In this document: positions 7,993 to 16,647 of the stretch, in pieces
Layout of the letters: each line of letters begins with the position of its first letter
How positions within the stretch are numbered: position 1 is the first letter of the stretch
NCBI GenBank assembly: GCA_002683685.1
Contig: NYTV01000107.1
Location: forward strand, 1 to 42,244
Direction of reading: 5' to 3'
Source of the DNA: Paracoccaceae bacterium
GTDB taxonomy: Bacteria; Pseudomonadota; Alphaproteobacteria; Rhodobacterales; Rhodobacteraceae
Length of the DNA: 42,244 nt
Made by a program: the position numbers and the translations under genes
Notes under the pieces: generated by a model
Databases searched by the model: none
Told to the model about the DNA's origin: nothing
The model's input: the letters and a program-made list of their open reading frames with translations, nothing else

Positions 7993-8909
7993 GCCGGTTT
8001 CATCCCCATTTTACGAAGCGTACCGCGTTCAACAAATGAAATGATCCCAACCAGTGCCGCTGCCGTCAGAGCAGCCGCAAAAAGAGCCGCCCATGACAGG
8101 ATGGGTTGACCGTATTGATCACCAACCAACATGCGCGCCCCAAACCCTGCCTTTGCGCCGGTAGGCAATTCTGCCACGATTGTGCCAATCAAGGAGGCTG
8201 AGATGCCAATTTTAAGAGAGGCAAACAAAAAGGGCGTCGAGGAGGGCAAGCGCAGTTTCCAAAAGCCTTGCGCATTGTTGGTGCTATAGGTCCGTAGCAG
8301 ATCCAGCTGCATATGGTCCGGGCCGCGCAGACCTTTGACCATGCCCACCACCACAGGAAAGAAAGAAAGATAAGCCGCAATAACAGATTTGGGTAAGACA
8401 CCATGAATACCGGCCGCTCCGAGGACAACAATGATCATCGGAGCCAGAGCAAGGATCGGAATGGTTTGACTGACGATGGCCCATGGCATGACCGATTTAT
8501 CCATCACACGGCTAAAAACAATACCAACCGCAAGCAGCACACCGAGCAAGGTGCCAATCGCGAAACCCAGCAAAGTTGGCGCCAGTGTGACCCAACCATG
8601 GTAAACAAGGCTGCGTTTCGAGGTGATCTTTTTTCCAAAAATGGTGTCGAACATTTCCACCGCAACTTGATGCGGCGACGGCAAGTTTGGGCGTTTCCCA
8701 ACGTAAGTCAGCGGGATCAAATGTGGGTTTTTGAGCGCAAGAACAAAACCATTTGTCTCCTTGCGCGCAATCGGAGTGTCGGGCGTAACAATCGCGCCAC
8801 TGCGTTGTGCTTGGTCAGCCGTTAGATGCATGTTCATAGGAACAACCGCCAAGGTCCAGATGAATAGCACAGCTGCAATAATGGTAAAAACAGGTAGAAT
8901 TGACTTCAC
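7989..8909 (-). CDS. ABC transporter permease, SsuC/TauC/ThiX type
   Basis: 306 residues. An N-terminal membrane anchor (residues 5-25) and a periplasmic stretch precede the permease domain, which has its coupling loop at YSTNNAQGFWKLRLPSSTPFLFASLK. Translation starts at GTG 8909, 27 bp after the ATPase gene. It pairs with the next permease. The longer periplasmic segment near residues 30-75 is unlike its partner and may contact the binding protein. Confidence 0.9.
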   Translation of the reverse strand: MKSILPVFTIIAAVLFIWTLAVVPMNMHLTADQAQRSGAIVTPDTPIARKETNGFVLALKNPHLIPLTYVGKRPNLPSPHQVAVEMFDTIFGKKITSKRSLVYHGWVTLAPTLLGFAIGTLLGVLLAVGIVFSRVMDKSVMPWAIVSQTIPILALAPMIIVVLGAAGIHGVLPKSVIAAYLSFFPVVVGMVKGLRGPDHMQLDLLRTYSTNNAQGFWKLRLPSSTPFLFASLKIGISASLIGTIVAELPTGAKAGFGARMLVGDQYGQPILSWAALFAAALTAAALVGIISFVERGTLRKMGMKPA

Positions 8910-8936
8910 ACGATCCGCCCTTTTTTGGTGATTGAC

Positions 8937-9719
8937 TTACACATGGGCGTGCCCTGCCCGCAGCCCATCACGCACTCTTTGAGCAATAGAGATGAATTCG
9001 GGACTGTCACGAATGTTGAGCGGTCGCTCCTTTGGCAAACTGCTGTCAATAACGTCCGTGATGCGGCCGGGTCTTGGGCTCATCACAACAATCTTGGTCG
9101 ATAGGTAAACCGCCTCAGGGATCGAATGTGTCACAAATCCAATCGTCTTTTCTGTGCGCGCCCAAAGCTGCAACAGCTGTTCATTTAAGTGATCTCGCAC
9201 AATTTCATCTAGCGCACCAAAGGGTTCATCCATCAGCAAGATATCGGCGTCAAAGGCAAGCGCACGCGCAATACTAGCCCGCTGCTGCATTCCCCCGGAC
9301 AATTGCCAGGGAAATTTTTTATCAAATCCGATCAAGTCTACCAATTCTAAGACCCGTTCGACCCGCTCTGACATTTCAGATTTGGAAAAACCCATTATCT
9401 CGAGGGGTAGGCGGATGTTGCCACCAATTGTGCGCCAAGGATAAAGCCCAGCCGCCTGAAACACATAGCCATAAGCGCGTGCGCGACGTGCCTCATCCGG
9501 CGTCAGGCCATTGACCGAAATATGACCTGAACTGGGTGTTTCAAGCCCTGCAATACAGCGTAAGAACGTGGTTTTACCGCAGCCAGACGGACCGATAAAG
9601 CTAACAAAATCGCCCTTATTGATCTCAAGGTTTACGTCCTGAAGCGCGTGGACGGGACCATCATTTGTCTCAAAAGTCAGATGAAGCCCTTTGGCATCGA
9701 TGGTTGGCTCTTGCGTCAT
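8937..9719 (-). CDS. ABC transporter ATP-binding protein, SsuB/TauB type
   Basis: 260 residues with a complete nucleotide-binding domain: Walker A IGPSGCGKTTFLRC (about 42-55), Q-loop FQAAGLYPW, signature LSGGMQQRASIARAL, Walker B ILLMDEPFGALDE and H-loop VTHSIPEA. It energises the neighbouring two-permease importer on the cytoplasmic face. AGGAT 5 bp before ATG 9719 supports the start. The gene lies 42 bp after dihydropyrimidinase in the same operon. Confidence 0.92.
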   Translation of the reverse strand: MTQEPTIDAKGLHLTFETNDGPVHALQDVNLEINKGDFVSFIGPSGCGKTTFLRCIAGLETPSSGHISVNGLTPDEARRARAYGYVFQAAGLYPWRTIGGNIRLPLEIMGFSKSEMSERVERVLELVDLIGFDKKFPWQLSGGMQQRASIARALAFDADILLMDEPFGALDEIVRDHLNEQLLQLWARTEKTIGFVTHSIPEAVYLSTKIVVMSPRPGRITDVIDSSLPKERPLNIRDSPEFISIAQRVRDGLRAGHAHV

Positions 9720-9761
9720 ATTACATCCTGAAAATGGGTCAACGAAATTCTAATCACGGCC

Positions 9762-11216
9762 TCAAACTCCACTGGCGGGAATTCCTGAACGCTCAATAGG
9801 GCGTGGTGATGTCAGAGCTTTCCATGATGACAGAGCTTTGTTCGTTGCGGTATTGCCAGCGCGTTTTACGAATTTGCCATGCCCTTCCTGGGTGCGCATC
9901 TCACCATCATAGGCCGCAACATGCCCACGCGTTAAGGTGAAGCGCGGCAGGCCCTTGACCTTTTTACCCTCGAACACATTGTAATCAATGGCCGATTGTT
10001 GCATGCTTGCTGTGATCATCTTTTCTTTCTTCGGATCCCAGACAACAACATCCGCATCCGCTCCAACAAGGATAGCCCCTTTGCGCGGATAACAATTCAG
10101 GATCTTGGCAATATTGGTCGATGTCACAGCCACGAATTCATTCGGCGTTAGGCGACCCGTCGCAACGCCATAGGTCCATAGCATCGGCATGCGATCTTCC
10201 AGACCACCTGTGCCATTCGGGATCTTAGTAAAATCCCCCAGGCCGAAGCGTTTTTGTTCTGTCGAAAACGCGCAGTGATCGGTTGCCACAACGCTCAGGG
10301 AGCCGGACTGAAGGCCAGCCCAAAGGCTATCTTGGTGATGTTTGTTACGAAAGGGTGGAGACATAACGCGACGTGCGGCGTGGTCCCAGTCCTTATTGAA
10401 ATATTCGCTTTCGTCCAGTGTTAAGTGCTGGATCAATGGCTCACCCCAAACGCGTTTGCCCTGATGACGTGCACGGCGAATGGCCTCGTGGGACTCTTCG
10501 CAAGAGGTATGAACGACATAAAGCGGCACCCCTGCCATATCGGCAATCATAATTGCGCGGTTGGTGGCTTCGCCCTCGACTTGCGGCGGCCTCGAATAGG
10601 CATGCGCTTCTGGTCCCGTATTGCCCTCTGCCAATAATTTGGCGGATAGTTCAGCAACGACATCCCCGTTTTCGGCGTGGACCATCGCGATGCCTCCCAA
10701 TTCGGAAAGGCGATTGAAGCTTGCGAACAGCTCGTCGTCATTAACCATCAAGGCGCCTTTGTAGGCCAAGAAGTGCTTGAACGTATTAATGCCCCGATCT
10801 TTGATCACGCTCTCCATCTCGTCAAACACCTGTTCGCCCCACCACGTCACGGCCATGTGAAAAGAATAATCGCAGTTGGCGCGGGTGGATTTATTGTCCC
10901 ACATTTTCAGCGCATCATGCAGTCCTTGTCCTGGGCTCGGGAGCGCGAAATCGACAACCATCGTGGTGCCCCCAGCCAATGCCGCGCGGGTACCGCTTTC
11001 AAAATCATCTGAAGAATATGTGCCCATGAATGGCATCTCAAGATGGGTATGGGGGTCAATGCCACCCGGCATAACGTAGCAGTCTGTTGCATCCAATTCA
11101 TCCGTGCCAGATAGATTTTTTCCAATCTCGATGATCTTACCATCTTCAATCAAAACATCTGCTTCATATGTCAAATCATGCGTGATTATTGTGCCGTTCT
11201 TGATGACTGTGCTCAT
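9762..11216 (-). CDS. hydA: Dihydropyrimidinase (D-hydantoinase family)
   Basis: 484 residues, standard length. It hydrolyses 5,6-dihydrouracil or dihydrothymine to the N-carbamoyl-beta-amino acid. The amidohydrolase metal site is complete: HTH at 56/58, the lysine that becomes carboxylated in FLAYKG (K153), H180 in MVHAENG, H236 in VVHTS and D313 in VATDHCAF. GGGAG precedes ATG 11216. It lies between the M20 amidohydrolase and the ABC transporter, and the window also holds preA/preT. This context favours the pyrimidine role over a general hydantoinase. Some family members also take hydantoins or allantoin, so specificity is inferred. Confidence 0.93.
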   Translation of the reverse strand: MSTVIKNGTIITHDLTYEADVLIEDGKIIEIGKNLSGTDELDATDCYVMPGGIDPHTHLEMPFMGTYSSDDFESGTRAALAGGTTMVVDFALPSPGQGLHDALKMWDNKSTRANCDYSFHMAVTWWGEQVFDEMESVIKDRGINTFKHFLAYKGALMVNDDELFASFNRLSELGGIAMVHAENGDVVAELSAKLLAEGNTGPEAHAYSRPPQVEGEATNRAIMIADMAGVPLYVVHTSCEESHEAIRRARHQGKRVWGEPLIQHLTLDESEYFNKDWDHAARRVMSPPFRNKHHQDSLWAGLQSGSLSVVATDHCAFSTEQKRFGLGDFTKIPNGTGGLEDRMPMLWTYGVATGRLTPNEFVAVTSTNIAKILNCYPRKGAILVGADADVVVWDPKKEKMITASMQQSAIDYNVFEGKKVKGLPRFTLTRGHVAAYDGEMRTQEGHGKFVKRAGNTATNKALSSWKALTSPRPIERSGIPASGV

Positions 11217-11252
11217 GATAATCTCCCTGTCTATTGATATTTGCGCCGCGGC

Positions 11253-12503
11253 TTAAGGTGTAATTACGGCCGTCTCCAAAACGGCATGCAACAAGACATC
11301 TGCGCCCGCAGCTGCCCATTCCTGGCTGATGTCCTCAGCCTCATTATGGCTCAGGCCGTCCACACAGGGGCACATGACCATTGCCGTGGGCGCAACCTTA
11401 TTGATCCAACAGGCATCATGACCCGCGCCTGAAATGAGATCCATATGGTTATATCCCAAACGCTCTGCCGCGCGGCGCACGGCCTGAACACATGTTGCGT
11501 CAAAGGCGACAGGATCAAACCCACCGACCTTTTCAAACTCAATCTCCATCCCCATCGCTTCACAGATGGCTTGGGCTTCCGTCCGCAAACGCGCCTCCAT
11601 GTCAGTGATGACTGTCAAATCGGGAGAGCGAAAATCAATCGTAAACACGACTTTGCCGGGGATCACGTTGCGCGAATTGGGGTAAACATCGATATGACCC
11701 GCCGCGCCGACCGCGTGAGGTGCATAAGACAGCGCGATCGCTTCAACTTTATCTAAAACTCTTGCCATGGCGAGCCCTGCGTTTTTGCGCATGGGCATCG
11801 GGGTCGATCCTGTGTGGGCGTCTTTGCCTGTGATCGTCACTTGGGTCCAGGACAGACCCTGCCCATGTGTCACAATCCCAATTTGCTTATTTTCTGCCTC
11901 TAGGATCGGACCCTGTTCGATGTGCAGTTCAAAGAAGGCATGCATGTTGCGCGCGCCTACGACTTCATCACCACGCCAGCCAATGCGCTGCAATTCGTCT
12001 CCAAAGGCTTTGCCCTCAGCATCCTCGCGATCATAGGCCCAATCTTGGGTGTGAACACCGGCGAACACACCTGAGGACAACATCGCCGGAGCAAAACGCG
12101 TCCCTTCCTCATTCGTCCAATTAACCACAACAATTGGGTGTTTGGTTTTGATATCTAGATCATTCATCGTGCGCAAAATTTCAAGGCCACCCAGAACCCC
12201 AAGCACCCCATCATATTTCCCGCCAGTGGGTTGGGTATCCAAATGTGACCCCACATAAACTGGCAGGGCCTCAGGGTCTGTTCCCTCGCGACTGGCAAAC
12301 ATATTGCCCATTTGATCAAGGCCCATCGTGCAGCCAGCCGCCTTGCACCAATCCAGAAACAGTTGACGGCCCTCGCTGTCTTCATCCGTCAGAGTTTGAC
12401 GGTTATTGCCGCCTGCCACACCCGGCCCAATCTTGGCCATCTCCATCAGACTGTCCCAAAGACGTTCGCTGTTGATCTTCAGATTTTCGCCAATAGCAGC
12501 CAT
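11253..12503 (-). CDS. M20-family Zn-dependent amidohydrolase, probable beta-ureidopropionase
   Basis: About 416 residues. It has the AmaB/HyuC fold: a metal-binding H87 and D89 (GSHLDT), bridging D98 (GGKYDG), E132/E133 (TNEEGTRF), H194 (ELHIEQGP) and a C-terminal His in SGAGHDACW. The family hydrolyses N-carbamoyl amino acids, allantoate or ureidopropionate. Next to dihydropyrimidinase it is expected to release beta-alanine or beta-aminoisobutyrate, CO2 and ammonia. ATG 12503 is chosen because AAGGA lies about 7 bp before it; the GTG at 12518 is less likely. It is the first gene of the leftward operon, directly after the RutR-type operator. Databases may label it allantoate amidohydrolase. 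Confidence 0.88.
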   Translation of the reverse strand: MAAIGENLKINSERLWDSLMEMAKIGPGVAGGNNRQTLTDEDSEGRQLFLDWCKAAGCTMGLDQMGNMFASREGTDPEALPVYVGSHLDTQPTGGKYDGVLGVLGGLEILRTMNDLDIKTKHPIVVVNWTNEEGTRFAPAMLSSGVFAGVHTQDWAYDREDAEGKAFGDELQRIGWRGDEVVGARNMHAFFELHIEQGPILEAENKQIGIVTHGQGLSWTQVTITGKDAHTGSTPMPMRKNAGLAMARVLDKVEAIALSYAPHAVGAAGHIDVYPNSRNVIPGKVVFTIDFRSPDLTVITDMEARLRTEAQAICEAMGMEIEFEKVGGFDPVAFDATCVQAVRRAAERLGYNHMDLISGAGHDACWINKVAPTAMVMCPCVDGLSHNEAEDISQEWAAAGADVLLHAVLETAVITP

Positions 12504-12550
12504 AGGACGGTCCTTCACTTTCGAATATTTATGGTTTCTTAATTAAGAAT

Positions 12551-12566
12551 TTGACCAACTGGTCAA
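12551..12566. promoter_or_regulatory. RutR-type operator
   Basis: TTGACCAACTGGTCAA is a perfect palindrome that matches the established RutR site TTGACCA-N2-TGGTCAA. It lies in the 184-bp gap between the divergent M20 hydrolase and RutR-like genes. Leftward, a TTGACA -35 element at 12593-12598 puts the operator near that promoter's start point. Rightward, its first half overlaps a possible -35 (TTGACC, with TATCAG 18 bp on), consistent with autoregulation. The promoter elements are weaker inferences than the operator. Confidence 0.88.
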
Positions 12567-12687
12567 ACTGACGCTATCAGAGGCCGGACATGTGTCAAGG
12601 AATTGCTTTTATAATTTGCAAATCCATTGCCCAACTGCCTTGGATTTAGTCATTTACTCCCTCAACTGTTCCATGTGATAGACCCAT

Positions 12688-13290
12688 ATGAAAAAGACAG
12701 AGACCCGTATCCAGAAAAAAAACCACTCAGCTATCAAATCCGCTGGGCTAAAGGTCTTTGCCCAATTTGGGTTTCGCGGATCGACATTAGATCAGATCGC
12801 AGCGGAGTCTGGTCTGTCAAAACCCAACATCCTGTATTACTTCGCATCCAAAGAGGCTATTTACGAGGCACTATTGGCCCAGTTATTGACAGATTGGTTG
12901 CAGCCTGTTCGCGATATTGACCCCGCCGGCGACCCTGTTGAAGAAATACTAAAATACGCCAAACACAAACTGAAAATGAGCCGGCTCTATCCCCGTGAAA
13001 GTCGCCTTTACGCCACTGAAATCATCCAAGGCGCCCCGCGGATCAAATCCGTTTTGACCGGTGAACTGCGTGACGTTGTTGAGAACTTAGCGCTCTTAAT
13101 CAACCACTGGGCGGACGCTGGATCGATTCGTGCTGTCGATCCTTATCACCTCATCTTTTCGATCTGGGCCATGACGCAACATTATGCTGACTTTGAAGTT
13201 CAAGTGAAGGCGATCTGGGGAGAAAGAGATCATTTTGAAGATGCTGAGCAATATTTAGAAGACATGCTAAGACGCATGTTGACAGTTTAA
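12688..13290 (+). CDS. rutR: TetR-family regulator, RutR-like (pyrimidine-responsive)
   Basis: 200 residues. The N-terminal TetR helix-turn-helix spans about 15-60 (STLDQIAAESGLSKPNILYYFASKEAIYEALL). The C-terminal domain is of the YcdC/RutR type, ending in DPYHLIFSIWAMTQHYADFEVQVKAI. In E. coli RutR binds uracil/thymine and releases the operator. The perfect RutR palindrome 120 bp upstream strongly supports the assignment. Here it sits beside the reductive pathway (PreTA, dihydropyrimidinase, ureidopropionase) and not beside the Rut monooxygenase genes. It is convergent with preA. Confidence 0.88.
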   Translation: MKKTETRIQKKNHSAIKSAGLKVFAQFGFRGSTLDQIAAESGLSKPNILYYFASKEAIYEALLAQLLTDWLQPVRDIDPAGDPVEEILKYAKHKLKMSRLYPRESRLYATEIIQGAPRIKSVLTGELRDVVENLALLINHWADAGSIRAVDPYHLIFSIWAMTQHYADFEVQVKAIWGERDHFEDAEQYLEDMLRRMLTV

Positions 13291-13293
13291 GGC

Positions 13294-13317
13294 GGCGCGT
13301 GGGTTTACCCACACGCC
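13294..13317. terminator. Bidirectional hairpin terminator between rutR and preA
   Basis: GGCGCGTGGG-TTTA-CCCACACGCC forms a 10-bp stem with one G-T wobble. It sits in the 41-bp gap between the convergent stops, placed to end both transcripts. There is no long T tract on either side, so efficiency is uncertain. Confidence 0.65.
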
Positions 13318-13331
13318 GATTTGGTCATCCT

Positions 13332-14636
13332 TTATTCAGCCGCGACAGCATCCGGATTATTTGGATGCGTTGTCCAGTTGGCGTAGTCATCCGAAATGGT
13401 TTGACCTGTGCGCGGATCAACAGTGCCAGCAGGCTGCTGAACCATAGTTATGCAATTTTCAACAGGGCACACTTCGACACACAGGTTACACGCCACACAT
13501 TCCGCATCAATCACAGAGAACTTACGATCTTCAGACATTACAATAGCTTGATGCGATGTATCTTCGCATGCGGCAAAGCAACGTCCACAGCTGATGCAGT
13601 CATCTTGGTTAATCACTGCTTTGGCGACATAATTTAGGTCAAGGTATTGCCAATCAGTCGTGTTGGGGATCGCAGCGCCCATAAAATCTCGGATACTGCT
13701 GTGCCCTTTTTCATCCATCCACTGCGACAGACCGCTGATCATTTCTTGCACAACCTTGAAACCATATGTCATCGCCGCGGTGCAAACCTGGACGTTACCG
13801 CAGCCAAGCGCTATATATTCAGCCGCGTCACGCCATGTTGTGACCCCACCAATACCTGAGATGGGCAATCCTGCAGTTGCAGGCGCGCGCGCAATTTCAG
13901 ACACCATAGACATTGCAATCGGCTTAACCGCAGGACCACAATAGCCCCCATGCGTGCCCTTGCCATTTATGGATGGTTCTGGGCTCATGCTATCCAGATC
14001 CACTGAAACGATAGAATTTATGGTATTGATCAATGATACAGCGTCCGCGCCACCTCGTTTCGCTGCCGCAGCCGGCGAACGCACATCTGTTATATTCGGC
14101 GTCAGCTTGACGATCACTGGTTTGGAATAGTATTTTTTGCACCAGCCTGTGACCATTTCGATATACTCAGGAACCTGTCCAACAGCCGCGCCCATGCCCC
14201 TTTCGGACATTCCGTGTGGGCATCCGAAGTTGAGCTCGATCCCATCCGCACCTGTCGCTTCGACCTTAGGCAGAATGTCTTTCCATGCCTGTTCTTCACA
14301 GGGCACCATGATGGACACGATAACAGCGTGGTTTGGGTAATCTTTCTTGACACGGGTGATTTCCTCTAGGTTCACACCAAGTGGTCGATCGGTTATCAAC
14401 TCAATATTGTTCAGCCCAAGAACGCGGCGATCTGGGCCGTGGATGACGCCGTAGCGTGGGCCATTCACATTGACCACTGGTGGGCCTTCAGCCCCTAAGG
14501 TTTTCCAAACAACGCCGCCCCAACCGGCTTCAAACGCGCGGCGCACATTATATTCTTTATCAGTTGGCGGCGCAGAAGCGAGCCAGAATGGATTTGGGCT
14601 TTTGATACCTAAGAAATCTGTCGTTAGATCAGCCAT
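13332..14636 (-). CDS. preA: NAD-dependent dihydropyrimidine dehydrogenase, subunit PreA
   Basis: 434 residues. The FMN-barrel domain (about 1-320) resembles dihydroorotate dehydrogenase. It contains the active-site loop NFGCPHGMSERGMG with the catalytic Cys at 139, as in mammalian DPD. A C-terminal ferredoxin domain has two 4Fe-4S motifs, CISCGRCFAAC and CVACNLCVEVC. It reduces uracil and thymine to the dihydro forms, taking electrons from PreT. It overlaps preT by one base (TAATG). Its product feeds dihydropyrimidinase encoded across the rutR divide. Confidence 0.94.
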   Translation of the reverse strand: MADLTTDFLGIKSPNPFWLASAPPTDKEYNVRRAFEAGWGGVVWKTLGAEGPPVVNVNGPRYGVIHGPDRRVLGLNNIELITDRPLGVNLEEITRVKKDYPNHAVIVSIMVPCEEQAWKDILPKVEATGADGIELNFGCPHGMSERGMGAAVGQVPEYIEMVTGWCKKYYSKPVIVKLTPNITDVRSPAAAAKRGGADAVSLINTINSIVSVDLDSMSPEPSINGKGTHGGYCGPAVKPIAMSMVSEIARAPATAGLPISGIGGVTTWRDAAEYIALGCGNVQVCTAAMTYGFKVVQEMISGLSQWMDEKGHSSIRDFMGAAIPNTTDWQYLDLNYVAKAVINQDDCISCGRCFAACEDTSHQAIVMSEDRKFSVIDAECVACNLCVEVCPVENCITMVQQPAGTVDPRTGQTISDDYANWTTHPNNPDAVAAE

Positions 14637-15973
14637 TAGTTTGCCCCTCCTATTAAGGTTGCATAAATATCCATTGCGGCATCACGCCCTTCGGCCACCG
14701 CAGTTACAGTCAGATCATCACCACCGGAGGCGCAGTCGCCACCTGCCCAAACCCGATCGCGGCTTGTGCGACCTGCGCCTGTCACAGAAATCTTGCGCCC
14801 ATCCAGCGCCAGTCCACCGTCCATAGCAAGTGTTTGACCGATAGCAGAAAATACTTGATCCGCTGCGATACGCACGGTCTCCCCTGTACCTGTCAACCGA
14901 GTGTCGTTTGTAGCCGTATATTCAAGGACAAGCGCCGTGCTTGATCCTAAAGCCTCAAGCTTAACCGGTTGGACATTGAATAAAAGCTTCACGCCATGTG
15001 ACGCTGCGAGGTCTTGTTCATAGCGGCTCGCACTCATGGCTTCGCGGCCCCGTCGATAGGCGATAGTGACCTGCTCTGCACCAAGAAGTTTCGACTGCAC
15101 CGCAGCATCAACCGCCGTCATCCCGCCACCGATAACAACCACGTTCCGCCCAATCGGTATGCTGGCCAGGTCAGTCGTTTGTCGCAATGTTTCAATGAAC
15201 CCAACTGCGTCTGAAACACATGTATCATCTTCACTCGACATGCTCAGGGCGTTGACGCCGCCCAAACCAACACTCAGAAAAACCGCATCGAAATCCGAGC
15301 TAAGGCCGTCAAGCATCATGTCCACGCCCAGCGTTTTGTTGTTTTCAATCGTGATACCACCGATCGACAACAACCACGCCACTTCCTTCGCGGCAAAGTC
15401 ATGTGTAGATTTATAGGCGGCGATCCCGTATTCGTTTAAGCCGCCTGCTTTAGGACGCGCATCATAAATCGTTACATCGATGCCCTTTAATGCCAATCGG
15501 TGGGCGCAGGATAGCCCCGCGGGTCCCGCCCCGACCACCGCAACCTTCTTGCCGGTGGAGGCTGCGCGGTTGAAAGGATGAATATTTTTTGTCATCAAAG
15601 TATCAGTGGCGTAGCGTTGAAGGCGGCCAATTTCAACAGGCTTGCCCTCTGAAACTTCACGTACGCAGGCTTGTTCACAGAGCACTTCCGTTGGGCAAAC
15701 ACGGGCGCACATTCCGCCCAAAATATTCATATCAAAAATCGTTTTGGCCGCAGCCTCTGACCTGTCCGTACTGATTTGACGAATAAATAGCGGAATATCG
15801 ATATCGGTCGGGCAAGCGGTCACACAGGGTGCATCATAGCAAAAGTAACAGCGATCAGCAGCAACCCGTACTTCATGCGGTTCGAGCGCCACATGTAGGT
15901 CTGCAAAGTTTTGTGCAAGCGCTTCGTTGCTTAGGCGGTCCGCTGCAATGCCTGGCGTCATGGGGCTAGTCAT
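14636..15973 (-). CDS. preT: NAD-dependent dihydropyrimidine dehydrogenase, subunit PreT
   Basis: 445 residues. The N-terminal iron-sulfur cysteines (CYFCYDAPCVTACP and GGMCARVCPTEVLCEQAC) are followed by an FAD-binding GAGPAGLSCAHRLA and a pyridine-nucleotide-binding VIGGGMTAVDAA, as in GltD-like oxidoreductases. It passes electrons from NAD(P)H to PreA. ATG 15973 is chosen because GGAGGA lies just upstream; the frame also allows TTG 15991. No RutR palindrome is seen before it, only a TTGACC half-site at 16057-16062. Its control may therefore differ from that of the hydrolase operon. Confidence 0.93.
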   Translation of the reverse strand: MTSPMTPGIAADRLSNEALAQNFADLHVALEPHEVRVAADRCYFCYDAPCVTACPTDIDIPLFIRQISTDRSEAAAKTIFDMNILGGMCARVCPTEVLCEQACVREVSEGKPVEIGRLQRYATDTLMTKNIHPFNRAASTGKKVAVVGAGPAGLSCAHRLALKGIDVTIYDARPKAGGLNEYGIAAYKSTHDFAAKEVAWLLSIGGITIENNKTLGVDMMLDGLSSDFDAVFLSVGLGGVNALSMSSEDDTCVSDAVGFIETLRQTTDLASIPIGRNVVVIGGGMTAVDAAVQSKLLGAEQVTIAYRRGREAMSASRYEQDLAASHGVKLLFNVQPVKLEALGSSTALVLEYTATNDTRLTGTGETVRIAADQVFSAIGQTLAMDGGLALDGRKISVTGAGRTSRDRVWAGGDCASGGDDLTVTAVAEGRDAAMDIYATLIGGAN

Positions 15974-16176
15974 AGATCCTCCGTAGATCAAATTACAGAA
16001 TCACTATTGCACAGATTATTTTTTTATCAAACGGTAAAATTTTTGATGCGTAGACGTTGACCCTTTCGACATTTTCGACCAGCTTAAACAAAAACATCAG
16101 CCGCAAAATTGAATATGGCTATGGCAGGTGCTATCAGACAGATGAGAACTGGCATCAGATTGCAAGCGCTTGCTGG

Positions 16177-16245
16177 TCTATGCGCTCAACAGTTGGCGCC
16201 AGTCAGTAAGAGCAGCGGCGCGGTTCAGCTTGAAATTGATGCGTG
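16177..16245 (-). pseudogene. Transposase 3'-end remnant, copy 2
   Basis: The minus strand encodes INFKLNRAAALTDWRQLLSA and then a stop, the partner of the stub at 1920-1988. The first copy has an earlier stop. Homology stops where a perfect hairpin begins (16244-16281). The rest of 15974-16647 holds no gene I can support. Confidence 0.45.
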
Positions 16246-16281
16246 ACTATCGGTGGAGCACCTTTGCCCCACCGATAGTCA
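16244..16281. repeat. Perfect 13-bp stem hairpin
   Basis: TGACTATCGGTGG at 16244-16256 pairs perfectly with CCACCGATAGTCA at 16269-16281 around a 12-nt loop. No T tract follows, so a terminator role is doubtful. It directly abuts the transposase stub and could be part of a former IS end. Confidence 0.7.
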
Positions 16282-16647
16282 ACATAAGTCCATTACATTT
16301 TGATACTCAGAAACCGAAGTCAGTTTCTGGCTTCCCTTCTGCCGGCGTAGGATTGACGAACTTAACTTGGTTCCTACGTGGATCACGTGGTGAACTTACC
16401 ACCCCTTACCCAACCAGCTAACTGGCGGCACTTGCTCATTCGAATACCATTTCCGTGTTTCCGTGCCATTTTTCCCAACCTTGGTCAACAAATACTGGCA
16501 CAGTTTTAGGGGGCCAGCACACAGCTCTCAAAATAGTCAGCAACACGGCAAAAAGTGTGTTTAAAGTGTGTTTTTGATTTTAGCGATTTTTTGGAGTTTA
16601 GAACCATACTTAATTATTTTTATTGTTAACTTAAATGGCTATCTAGG

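Noticed and set aside
16057..16080. TTGACC near CGACCAG upstream of preT as a second RutR site
   Set aside because: The halves do not form the TTGACCA-N2-TGGTCAA palindrome; only one half-site fits.
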